From: Zongyangia gallinarum
GTDB taxonomy: Bacteria > Bacillota > Clostridia > Oscillospirales > Ruminococcaceae
DNA: 64,000 nucleotides
Assembly (NCBI GenBank): GCA_904419315.1
Contig: CAJFQY010000013.1
Location: 1-64,000 of the forward strand
Reading direction: 5' to 3'
In this document: one piece after another, positions 42,601 to 50,341 of the stretch
How the letters are laid out: each line of letters opens with the position of its first letter
How positions within the stretch are numbered: the stretch's first letter is position 1
Notes under the pieces: generated by a model
The model's database searches: none
Told to the model about the DNA's origin: nothing
What the model saw: only the letters and a program-made list of their open reading frames with translations
Position numbers and translations under genes: made by a program

Positions 42601-43677
42601 GAAGACAACACCATGACCCTTTTGGAAAGCGGAAAGATCCAATATATCATCTCCACTTCGGCCAAAGGGCGCCTGCCAGCCAGGGACAGCGTAAAAATCC
42701 GCCGCAAGGCTGTGGAACGGGCCATCGCATGCCTAACCTCTATCGATACTGCAAACGCGTTGGCTGACTCCTTGATTAGCCGTTACAGCCAACAGAATAC
42801 GGAACTTGTGGACATCAATCATATGAGGAGGGAACGTATGAAACTGAAATTTACAAAAATGCAGGGCTGCGGCAACGACTATATCTACTTCAACTGTTTC
42901 GAACAGGATGTAGTAGCTCCCGAATCCCTCAGCGTTTATCTCTCCGACCGGCACTTCGGAGTCGGCGGTGACGGGGTGGTGCTCATCTGCCCGTCCGAGG
43001 TGGCTGATGCAAAAATGCGGATGTTCAACCTAGACGGCAGCGAGGGAAAGATGTGCGGCAACGCCATCCGCTGCGTAGGAAAATACCTGTACGAACACGG
43101 CATTGCTCCCAAACAGGAGCTGACCATCGAAACCCTCAGCGGCATCAAGAAGCTCCGTCTCTATGTAGAAAACGGGGTGGTGGATTCTGTCACGGTGGAT
43201 ATGGGGCCTGCTGAGCTGGATCCGCAAAAAATCCCTGTGAATCTGGAAGGGGACGTCATCATAGACCATCCCGTCCCGATCAGCGGCAGAGAGGAACGGA
43301 TCACCTGCGTTTCCATGGGAAATCCCCATTGTGTGGTCTTCCGGGACAATCTGGATACCTTGGACATTGATAAGGTAGGGCCGGAATTTGAATATGATCC
43401 TCTCTTCCCCGAGCGGGTCAACACAGAATTTGTCACGGTAGTCGGAGAAAACACCATCAAAATGCGGGTCTGGGAACGTGGCTCCGGGGAAACTTGGGCT
43501 TGTGGAACCGGCGCCTGCGCCGCCGCAGTGGCCTGTGTCCTCAACGGCTACTGCAAGAAGGGGGAGGATATTACGGTCCTGCTCAAAGGCGGCCAGCTCA
43601 CCATCTGTTACACAGACGAAACCGTTTATATGACCGGGGAATGTGAAAAAGTATTCGAGGGGGTTGTGGAGGCATGA
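39637..43677 (+). CDS. carB: Carbamoyl phosphate synthase large subunit fused in frame to diaminopimelate epimerase
   Basis: Single 1346-codon frame. Residues 1-1067 are a complete CarB: two ATP-grasp halves ([40 protein letters not shown]), matching [12 protein letters not shown] and [11 protein letters not shown] loops, and the C-terminal allosteric MGS-like domain ending near [10 protein letters not shown]. No stop codon follows; the frame continues through a linker ([14 protein letters not shown]) into DapF at residue 1068. AGGAGGG inside the linker could also start DapF separately at 42838. CarB alone is normally about 1070 residues, so the fusion arises from loss of the carB stop. A base error in the sequence is the main alternative. 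Confidence 0.93.
   Translation: [1346 protein letters not shown]
42838..43677 (+). CDS. dapF: Diaminopimelate epimerase (internal start within the carB frame)
   Basis: Interconverts LL- and meso-diaminopimelate for lysine and peptidoglycan. The 279 residues from the internal ATG are a normal full-length DapF. Both catalytic cysteines are present, in [10 protein letters not shown] and [10 protein letters not shown], with [14 protein letters not shown] at the start and [10 protein letters not shown]. An internal Shine-Dalgarno AGGAGGG lies 6 nt before the ATG. Its stop overlaps the pyrG start (ATGA). With dapL two genes downstream it supplies the last steps to meso-DAP. Confidence 0.94.
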   Translation: [279 protein letters not shown]

Positions 43678-45299
43678 CCAAATATATCTTTGTCACCGGC
43701 GGCGTTGTCTCAGGCCTTGGCAAGGGCATTACAGCGGCGTCTCTGGGGCGGCTGCTCAAATGCAGAGGCCTGACGGTGGCCGCCCAGAAGCTGGATCCCT
43801 ACATCAATGTGGATCCCGGTACCATGAGCCCCTATCAGCATGGGGAGGTCTATGTTACCGAAGACGGCGCCGAAACCGATCTGGATTTGGGGCATTATGA
43901 GCGCTTTATCGACGAGGACCTCAACCGCTACTCCAACCTGACCACCGGCAAGGTCTACTGGAATGTGCTGACCAAGGAGAGGAAAGGTCTCTACCTAGGG
44001 GAAACGGTCCAGGTCATCCCCCACATCACCAATGAAATTAAAAGTTTTATCTACTCTGTTGGTAAAAAGACCAATGCTGACGTGGTCATCACCGAAATCG
44101 GCGGCACTACCGGCGATATTGAAAGCCAGCCCTTTTTGGAGGCTATCCGCCAGGTTTCCCATGAGGTAGGGCGGGATAACTGTCTCTTTCTCCATGTGAC
44201 CCTGGTTCCTTATATCAAAAGTTCCGGTGAACACAAATCAAAGCCCACCCAGCATTCTGTCAAAGAGCTGCAGTCCTTCGGCGTCATGCCGGATATCATC
44301 ATCGCCCGGTGCGACGAGCCGCTTGAAAAGAGCATCAAGCAAAAAATTGCCCTGTTTTGTAATGTGGAGCCCGAATGCGTCATCGAAAATCTCACCCTTC
44401 CTGTCCTTTATGAAGCGCCTATCATGCTGGAGCACAATCATCTGGCCGAGATCGTCTGCCGCAAGCTTCATCTAGCTGATGAGCCCTGTGACCTGACCGA
44501 GTGGCAGCAGATGCTCACCCGCATTGAAAACGCCACCCGTCCGGTTACCATTGCCCTTGTCGGCAAATATGTCAAACTCCATGATGCCTATCTTTCGGTG
44601 GTGGAGGCCCTTTCCCACGCGGGTTATGAAACCGGGAATAAAGTCTACATCCAATGGGTGGACTCGGAAAAGATCACACCGGAAAATGTCGCCAAAATAC
44701 TCGCCGGTGCCTCTGGAATTATCATTCCCGGCGGCTTTGGGGATCGGGGCATTGAGGGGATGATTACCGCCGCCCAATACGCACGGGAACAAAAAATCCC
44801 CTACCTTGGCATCTGCCTTGGCATGCAGATCGCTGTCATCGAATATGCCCGTCACCAAGCAGGCTTTCCAAGCGCCCATTCCCGGGAGTTTTCGGAGGAC
44901 AGTGAGCATTATGTCATCGATCTCATGCCGGATCAGCAAGGAAACCTCCCCAAGGGCGGTACCATGCGTCTGGGCCGCTATCCCTGCGTCATCAAAGAGG
45001 GAACCAAAATGAAGGAAGCCTATGGCAAAGCTGAAATCGGAGAGCGGCACCGACACCGGTATGAATTTAACAATGTCTACCGGGATCAGATGGAAGCCGC
45101 CGGCCTAACCATCAGCGGCACCTCCCCTGACGGACGTCTGGTGGAGGCAATAGAGCTTTCCAATCACCCCTTCTTTGTAGGGGTCCAATACCATCCTGAG
45201 TTTAAAAGCCGTCCCAACCGGGCCCATCCCCTATTCCGTGAATTCGTCGCGGCGGCCGACCGGCTGCAAAATCCTGGACAAAAAGGAGAAGCGCAATGA
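43674..45299 (+). CDS. pyrG: CTP synthase
   Basis: Converts UTP, ATP and glutamine to CTP. The 541 residues contain the N-terminal synthetase domain (FVTGGVVSGLGKGITAASLG, DPYINVDPGTMSPYQHGEV) and a C-terminal class I amidotransferase domain with IPGGFGDRG, nucleophile GICLGMQ and QYHPEFKSRP. Start overlaps the dapF stop and its own stop overlaps dapL, giving tight translational coupling. Confidence 0.98.
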   Translation: MTKYIFVTGGVVSGLGKGITAASLGRLLKCRGLTVAAQKLDPYINVDPGTMSPYQHGEVYVTEDGAETDLDLGHYERFIDEDLNRYSNLTTGKVYWNVLTKERKGLYLGETVQVIPHITNEIKSFIYSVGKKTNADVVITEIGGTTGDIESQPFLEAIRQVSHEVGRDNCLFLHVTLVPYIKSSGEHKSKPTQHSVKELQSFGVMPDIIIARCDEPLEKSIKQKIALFCNVEPECVIENLTLPVLYEAPIMLEHNHLAEIVCRKLHLADEPCDLTEWQQMLTRIENATRPVTIALVGKYVKLHDAYLSVVEALSHAGYETGNKVYIQWVDSEKITPENVAKILAGASGIIIPGGFGDRGIEGMITAAQYAREQKIPYLGICLGMQIAVIEYARHQAGFPSAHSREFSEDSEHYVIDLMPDQQGNLPKGGTMRLGRYPCVIKEGTKMKEAYGKAEIGERHRHRYEFNNVYRDQMEAAGLTISGTSPDGRLVEAIELSNHPFFVGVQYHPEFKSRPNRAHPLFREFVAAADRLQNPGQKGEAQ

Positions 45300-46471
45300 A
45301 AATTAATCAAAATTATTTGAATCTAAAGGACAGCTATCTGTTTTCCACCATTAATCAGAAAGTAACCGCTTATACTACTTCCCATCCGGAGAAGAAAATC
45401 ATCCGTCTCGGCATTGGCGACGTGACAAGGCCCCTCTGCCCTGCCGTAGTAGACGCTATGAAGTCCGCCTGTGATGACCAAGGCCGGGCGAATACCTTCC
45501 ACGGCTATGGGCCGGAGCAAGGGTATGATTTCTTGAAAGACGCTATCCGCGGCTACTATGACAAACGGGGCATCTCTCTGGAACCGCAGGAGATCTTTAT
45601 CAGCGACGGCGCCAAAAGCGATGTCGGCAATATTTTAGACCTGTTTTCTCCGGATAATACGGTGCTGGTACCTGACCCAGTTTATCCGGTTTATGTGGAT
45701 ACTAACATCATGGACGGGCGGAAAATTCTCTATATGAATGCCAGAAAAGAGAACCACTTTCTTCCTCTGCCGGATGAAAATGTCAAGGCAGACATCATCT
45801 ATCTGTGTTCTCCCAACAATCCCACCGGTGCAGTCTATGACCATCAGGGGCTGAAAGCTTGGGTGGACTACGCGCTGAAAAATCAGGCTGTGATCCTTTT
45901 TGACGCGGCCTACGAAGCTTTTGTCAGCGATCCTGCCCTTCCCCGCAGCATCTATGAAATTGAGGGGGCTAAAAAATGCGCCATCGAGTTTTGTTCTCTC
46001 TCCAAAACTGCCGGCTTCACCGGTACCCGCTGCGGCTATACCATCGTTCCTATGCCACTGCAATTTGACGGTGCGTCTCTCAACAAGCTCTGGCTCCGCC
46101 GTCAGACCACCAAGTTTAATGGTGTTTCCTATATTGTCCAGAAGGGCGCTGCAGCCGTGTTTACCCCCGAGGGCCTGATGCAAATTAAGGAAAACATTTC
46201 CTATTACATGGAAAATGCAAGGATGATCGCTGAAGCCCTCACCCAAATGGATATCTACTTTACCGGCGGCAAAAACTCCCCCTACATTTGGCTCCAGTGT
46301 CCTGAAGGTATGGCTTCCTGGGATTACTTCGATCTTCTCCTTGAAAAAGCAGGGGTGGTCGGAACCCCGGGCGCTGGTTTTGGGCAAAATGGGGAAGGAT
46401 TCTTCCGCCTTACCGCTTTCGGAACCCATGAGGCCACCAAAGAAGCGCTGGAACGCATAAAGAGTCTTTAA
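45296..46471 (+). CDS. dapL: LL-diaminopimelate aminotransferase
   Basis: PLP enzyme that converts tetrahydrodipicolinate directly to LL-DAP, bypassing the succinyl/acetyl route. The 391 residues include RLGIGDVTRPLCPAVVDAM, FISDGAKSDVGNI, SPNNPTGAVYD and the Schiff-base lysine in CSLSKTAGFTGTRCGY. Together with DapF it makes meso-DAP. It is the last gene of the carA-carB/dapF-pyrG-dapL operon and is followed by a terminator. Confidence 0.97.
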   Translation: MKINQNYLNLKDSYLFSTINQKVTAYTTSHPEKKIIRLGIGDVTRPLCPAVVDAMKSACDDQGRANTFHGYGPEQGYDFLKDAIRGYYDKRGISLEPQEIFISDGAKSDVGNILDLFSPDNTVLVPDPVYPVYVDTNIMDGRKILYMNARKENHFLPLPDENVKADIIYLCSPNNPTGAVYDHQGLKAWVDYALKNQAVILFDAAYEAFVSDPALPRSIYEIEGAKKCAIEFCSLSKTAGFTGTRCGYTIVPMPLQFDGASLNKLWLRRQTTKFNGVSYIVQKGAAAVFTPEGLMQIKENISYYMENARMIAEALTQMDIYFTGGKNSPYIWLQCPEGMASWDYFDLLLEKAGVVGTPGAGFGQNGEGFFRLTAFGTHEATKEALERIKSL

Positions 46472-46500
46472 TATTTTGTTTCTTTTTCCATTCCTGTAAT

Positions 46501-46533
46501 AAAAATCGGAGGGGTTTCAACCCCTCCGATTTA
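46501..46533. terminator. Bidirectional terminator between dapL and the LiaF-like gene
   Basis: AAAAATCGGAGGGGTT and AACCCCTCCGATTTA form a stem between convergent genes, flanked by A and T runs. Confidence 0.88.
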
Positions 46534-46549
46534 TTATACATTGATTAAA

Positions 46550-47398
46550 CTAATAAATATCTATTCCTCCAAAGATCGCCACATAACGGATATGCACTGT
46601 CGGCCAATTGGGATTATAAGGAGCAGATGCTCGGTTGTCAAAACCGCCAAAAAGGGGAACGCCGTTGGCTACAATATTGACCCTAGGCGGCGCTACCAAA
46701 TCGATGCCGCCAAAAACAGCGGTCAGACGTATTTCGATGTTTTTGTTGACCTTGGCCTGACTCAGATCCGTATCAATGCCGCCAAAAATTGCCACTCCAG
46801 AAAGCCCCATGAGATCATCAGTCAAACAGATGGTGTCCTGGCCAGAAAAGGCCGCCGTATAACTGGGATATTTGCTGAAGTCTTGCGCAGCATTGGGGTG
46901 CTTAGCTCGGAAATTTTGGGCCTGTGCTTGCCGATAGCGGTAGTAGTTTTCATCTTCCTGCGATGTCTGCTGTGAATCGTTTTTCCCAGCAGCTTGTTGT
47001 GCTACATTTTCTCTCTCTTGATTGGGAGGATACTGGTATTGGCCGTAGGAATACTGGCCATAGTAGGTTTGTTCATTGTTTTTCCGGGTAACAGCATGAT
47101 AAATGATGGCGCCGCCGGCATAAATTAAGCCACAAGAAACAAGGATGGGCCATATGTACCGTCCATGAATCAAACCCAATTCTGCCAAAAGAAACACAAT
47201 TCCTAAGACCAACAGCAATGCGCCGGTATTTCTCTGGCCCTTACAGAAGAGCATTGCCGTTCCTGGCAGGATCAACAGCAAGGTCCACCAACCGTCGAAG
47301 ATGCTGAATTGCCACAAGTCAAATGCGTTGCCCAGCCATCCAATGCCAAAGACAATCAGCAGAGCGCCTATGGTGATTGCTCCTAAATTTCTTCTCAT
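46550..47398 (-). CDS. LiaF-like membrane protein with GGID-repeat C-terminal domain
   Basis: 282-residue protein with four hydrophobic segments (about 5-115), a Gln/Tyr-rich linker (about 120-190) and a C-terminal beta domain of the LiaF/DUF2154 type. This contains the repeated motif VAIFGGIDTDL, AVFGGIDLV, PLFGGFDNR and VAIFGGIDIY. LiaF proteins modulate cell-envelope-stress two-component systems, but no such system is adjacent. The ATG at 47398 with GGAG upstream is preferred over a longer frame. Confidence 0.82.
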   Translation of the reverse strand: MRRNLGAITIGALLIVFGIGWLGNAFDLWQFSIFDGWWTLLLILPGTAMLFCKGQRNTGALLLVLGIVFLLAELGLIHGRYIWPILVSCGLIYAGGAIIYHAVTRKNNEQTYYGQYSYGQYQYPPNQERENVAQQAAGKNDSQQTSQEDENYYRYRQAQAQNFRAKHPNAAQDFSKYPSYTAAFSGQDTICLTDDLMGLSGVAIFGGIDTDLSQAKVNKNIEIRLTAVFGGIDLVAPPRVNIVANGVPLFGGFDNRASAPYNPNWPTVHIRYVAIFGGIDIY

Positions 47399-47577
47399 CT
47401 GTTTTTCTCCATTCTCCAAAAGGCCTAGTACTGCAAATCGCATGACAAACCAGGCTATTTGGTCATTTCTAAAAATAAGTATAGGGGAAATATTCCTCGA
47501 AAACAAGAGCACAGCCCTTAAAAGTTTATGAAGTTTTACTTACAAATTTACCTCGTTTTTTCCAGCTAACAGTCAAT

Positions 47578-47870
47578 CGAAAATACGGCTGCGGCTTTGC
47601 TTCGCAAATCCTTCTCCATGCGCCGGGGTTCCGCTCCGCTTCCCCCGATGCGCTAAAAAAACAGCCGAAAATACGGAAATCCGGCTGTGGCTTTGCTTCG
47701 CAAATCCTTCTCCATGCGCCGGGGTTCCGCTCCGCTTCCCCCGATGCGCTAAAAAAACAGCCGAAAATCCGGCTGCGGCTTTGCTCCGCAAATCCTTCTC
47801 CATGCGCCGGGGTTTCGCTTCGCTTCCCCCGATGCGCTAAAAAAACAGCCGAAAATCCGGCTGTTTTTTT
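47578..47870. repeat. Three tandem 88-96-bp repeats, each ending in a terminator-like hairpin
   Basis: Units begin CGAAAAT at 47578, 47666 and 47762, with a partial fourth at 47850; lengths are 88, 96 (with an 8-bp insert) and 88 bp. Each contains TTCGCAAATCCTTCTCCATG, CGCCGGGG, CCCCCGATGCGC and AAAAAAACAGC. Adjacent units create CAGCCG...CGGCTG hairpins flanked by A and T runs, the last being a plausible bidirectional terminator (47843-47870). Open frames through the array have no start context and are taken as non-coding. The rest of the 567-bp gap (47399-47577, 47871-47965) holds only promoter-like DNA. Confidence 0.88.
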
Positions 47871-47894
47871 AGGCAAACAAACATCTGTAACTAT

Positions 47895-47902
47895 GCTATA
47901 AT
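47895..47902 (+). promoter_or_regulatory. Extended -10 promoter for the Gfo/Idh pair
   Basis: TGC followed by TATAAT (47897-47902) with a weak -35; the start codon lies about 60 nt downstream. Confidence 0.55.
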
Positions 47903-47965
47903 GGGAATAAAGATCAATTGACTCTATCCGCACAACCCAAATGACGATGAAAGGCAGGATGAGAT

Positions 47966-48961
47966 ATGCATACCAATAGGAAAATTAAATGGGGTATTTT
48001 AGGGACAGGCTGGATCGCCGATAAATTCTGTACTGCCCTCACCGCCTGTGAAGATGCAGAAATTTATGCTGTCGGCTCCCGCACCCAGGAAACCGCCGAC
48101 CAATTTGCCAAACGGTTTTCAATTCCTAAGGCATACCCTACTTATGAAGCTCTTGTCAGCGACCCGGATGTAGATGTCATCTACATTGCCACCCCCCACC
48201 GGCTCCATTACGAAAACGCCCTGCTTTGTTTGCAACATGGCAAGGCGGTTCTCAATGAAAAGGCTTTTACAGTCAACGCCAAACAGGCCAGGGAAATCAA
48301 GGCACTGGCCGAGGAGAAAAATCTCTTTGTCATGGAGGCTTTCTGGCCCCGCTTTCAACCGGTCAACCGTGAGGTATATCGGCTGGTCAACGAAGACCAT
48401 CTCATCGGTGACATCAAAATGATGAAGGTGGATTTTGTCAAGGTAGAGGATTGGCCTGATGAACACCGCATCTACAACATCAACCTGGCTGGCGGCACCA
48501 TGCTGGATCTGGGGATCTACGTTCTCTCCTATACCGCCCGCTTTTTGGGTGCTGATCCCAGCGAAGTTCATTCGGTGGCCAGCATGGGCCATACCAATGT
48601 GGATGACCAGACTGCGATCCTCCTCAAATATCCCAACAACGCGATTGCGATTCTTGCCGCAGCTCTGCGCACCAAAGGCAGTGATGACGCTTATATTTAC
48701 GGTTCCAAAGGGTATGTTCACATTCCCCACTTCTGGGGTGCAGATGAGGCAACCATCTATCCTGAAGGAGCTGATCCCATTCATCTCCAGATGCCCTTTA
48801 TCAAAAACGGTTATGAATACGAAGCGATGGAGGTTATGGAGTGCTTGCGAGCCGGTAAAACCCAGAGCGACATTATGCCGCTGGACGAAACAGTCAAACT
48901 AATGGAAATCATGGATTCCTGCCGTTATTCCTGGAATTTCAAATATCCCTTTGAAGAGTAA
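47966..48961 (+). CDS. Gfo/Idh/MocA family oxidoreductase, first of a tandem pair
   Basis: 331-residue NAD(P)-dependent oxidoreductase with an N-terminal Rossmann motif (WGILGTGWIADKFC) and a C-terminal alpha/beta domain. The family EKP motif reads EKA here (VLNEKAFTVN), keeping the lysine. GTMLDLGIYVLSY has Tyr where many members have the catalytic His, as in the dihydrodiol dehydrogenase-like subgroup. It is about half identical by eye to the next gene, with 12 nt between them, so the pair arose by tandem duplication. The substrate, probably a sugar or cyclitol, is unknown. Confidence 0.88.
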   Translation: MHTNRKIKWGILGTGWIADKFCTALTACEDAEIYAVGSRTQETADQFAKRFSIPKAYPTYEALVSDPDVDVIYIATPHRLHYENALLCLQHGKAVLNEKAFTVNAKQAREIKALAEEKNLFVMEAFWPRFQPVNREVYRLVNEDHLIGDIKMMKVDFVKVEDWPDEHRIYNINLAGGTMLDLGIYVLSYTARFLGADPSEVHSVASMGHTNVDDQTAILLKYPNNAIAILAAALRTKGSDDAYIYGSKGYVHIPHFWGADEATIYPEGADPIHLQMPFIKNGYEYEAMEVMECLRAGKTQSDIMPLDETVKLMEIMDSCRYSWNFKYPFEE

Positions 48962-48973
48962 AGGAGTGTTCCT

Positions 48974-49966
48974 ATGAAAGAAACCATAAAATGGGGCATT
49001 CTGGGTACCGGAACCATTGCAAAAAAATTCTGTACTGGATTGACCTCAATTGCCGATGCTGAAATTTATGCTGTTGGATCCCGCTCTCAGGAAAGCGCTG
49101 ACCGATTTGCACAACAGTTTTCCATTCCCAAGGCTTACGCCAGCTATGAAGCCCTGGCCAACGATCCGGATGTAGACGTCATCTACATTGCTACACCCCA
49201 CACCCTGCATATGGAAAACGCCCTTTTGTGCCTATCCCACAACAAACCGGTTCTCTGCGAAAAGCCCTTTGCAGTCAATGCATCCCAGGCGGCCAAGGTC
49301 TTTGACCTAGCTCGGCAGAAAAATCTCTTTGTCATGGAAGCTTTCTGGACCCGTTTTCAGCCGCTGGCATCTGAAATCATCCGGCGGATCAATCAGGGGG
49401 AATTCGGAGAGATCCGCACCGCCCGCATTGCCTTCGGCTTTCAGGAGGAACTGGGACCGGAAGGGCGGCTTCTCAATCCGAAACTTGCAGGCGGAGCGCT
49501 ATTGGATGTGGGCATCTACACCCTTTCCTATGCGGATATGATCTTTGGTACCGTCCCCTCCTCCCTGCATAGCTGTGCCCAGATTGGTCCCACCGGTGTG
49601 GACGAGCAGAACGCTATTTTGGCCCACTACCCATCAGGCGGTATCGCCAGCCTGCAAAGCGCCGTCACCGTAGAGATTCCCAACGATGCCCAGATGATCG
49701 GCACCAAGGCCCAGATTGATATCCCTGAATTTTGGCATGCAGAAACCGCCTATATTACGCCTTATGAGGGAGAACCCTATGAAATCCACCTTCCCTTTAT
49801 GAAAAACGGTTACGAATACGAGGCTATGGAAGTTATGCAGTGCCTGAGGGAGGGTAAGATTCAAAGTGACATCCTGCCCTGGAGCCATACCCTGCAGATG
49901 ATGGAACTTCTCGATACCTGCCGGAAAGAGTGGGGATTGCGCTATCCCATGGAAGATAAGGATTAA
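48974..49966 (+). CDS. Gfo/Idh/MocA family oxidoreductase, second of a tandem pair
   Basis: 330-residue paralogue of the preceding protein. Rossmann motif WGILGTGTIAKKFC, intact EKP motif (VLCEKPFAVN) and GALLDVGIYTLSY. AAAGGAG precedes the ATG. Same gene order, same length and shared segments such as YEALANDPDVDVIYIATPH and KNGYEYEAMEVMQCLREGK identify it as a duplicate that kept the canonical catalytic motif. Confidence 0.9.
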   Translation: MKETIKWGILGTGTIAKKFCTGLTSIADAEIYAVGSRSQESADRFAQQFSIPKAYASYEALANDPDVDVIYIATPHTLHMENALLCLSHNKPVLCEKPFAVNASQAAKVFDLARQKNLFVMEAFWTRFQPLASEIIRRINQGEFGEIRTARIAFGFQEELGPEGRLLNPKLAGGALLDVGIYTLSYADMIFGTVPSSLHSCAQIGPTGVDEQNAILAHYPSGGIASLQSAVTVEIPNDAQMIGTKAQIDIPEFWHAETAYITPYEGEPYEIHLPFMKNGYEYEAMEVMQCLREGKIQSDILPWSHTLQMMELLDTCRKEWGLRYPMEDKD

Positions 49967-49979
49967 GGAAGGCAATGAT

Positions 49980-50234
49980 ATGGAAAAAAACAAGCAAAAC
50001 CTAGATGGGCAGGAAACGGAGCAAGCTCCAGAAATCCAAGCGGATGAACAGCAGGAGCAAGAGGAGTCAGCTCAGAACCCCTCCCAGCCCACAGAGGAGG
50101 AGATGAAAGCTGTCACCCCCATTGGCGGCCTGTTCCCCAAATGGGATAGAAAAAACCAATCTATCCTAAAGATTCTCCTCTATTGCTTCCTCTGTATTGT
50201 TATCCTCATGCTCATCGGCTATTTCTTCAAGTAA
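49980..50234 (+). CDS. Small tail-anchored membrane protein
   Basis: 84 residues: an acidic, Gln/Glu-rich N-terminal region (about 1-45), then IGGLFPKWDRKNQ and one C-terminal hydrophobic helix (ILLYCFLCIVILMLIGYFF). No signal peptide. GGAAGG lies before the ATG. It sits 13 nt after the second Gfo/Idh gene and may be cotranscribed. I do not recognise a function. Confidence 0.72.
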   Translation: MEKNKQNLDGQETEQAPEIQADEQQEQEESAQNPSQPTEEEMKAVTPIGGLFPKWDRKNQSILKILLYCFLCIVILMLIGYFFK

Positions 50235-50246
50235 ATGCAAAATCAA

Positions 50247-50280
50247 GGGCTTTCCAGAGAAATTGGAGAGTCCTTTGGTT
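50247..50280 (+). terminator. Probable terminator after the small membrane protein
   Basis: GGGCTTTCCA and TGGAGAGTCC pair (two wobble pairs) followed by TTTGGTTT. Confidence 0.55.
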
Positions 50281-50341
50281 TATGCAGGGGATGTCTTAAT
50301 TTTCTGATAAAAACGTATGTGCTGAAAGGAGCGGATCATCA

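Noticed and set aside
47578..47870. CRISPR array
   Set aside because: The units are contiguous 88-96-bp copies with no unique spacers and no cas genes nearby.
47526..47933. Minus-strand open frames through the tandem repeats, encoding repeated Ser/Gly/Glu/Arg-rich segments
   Set aside because: The peptide periodicity only reflects the DNA repeats; no ribosome site, and hairpin/terminator-like units are unlikely coding sequence.
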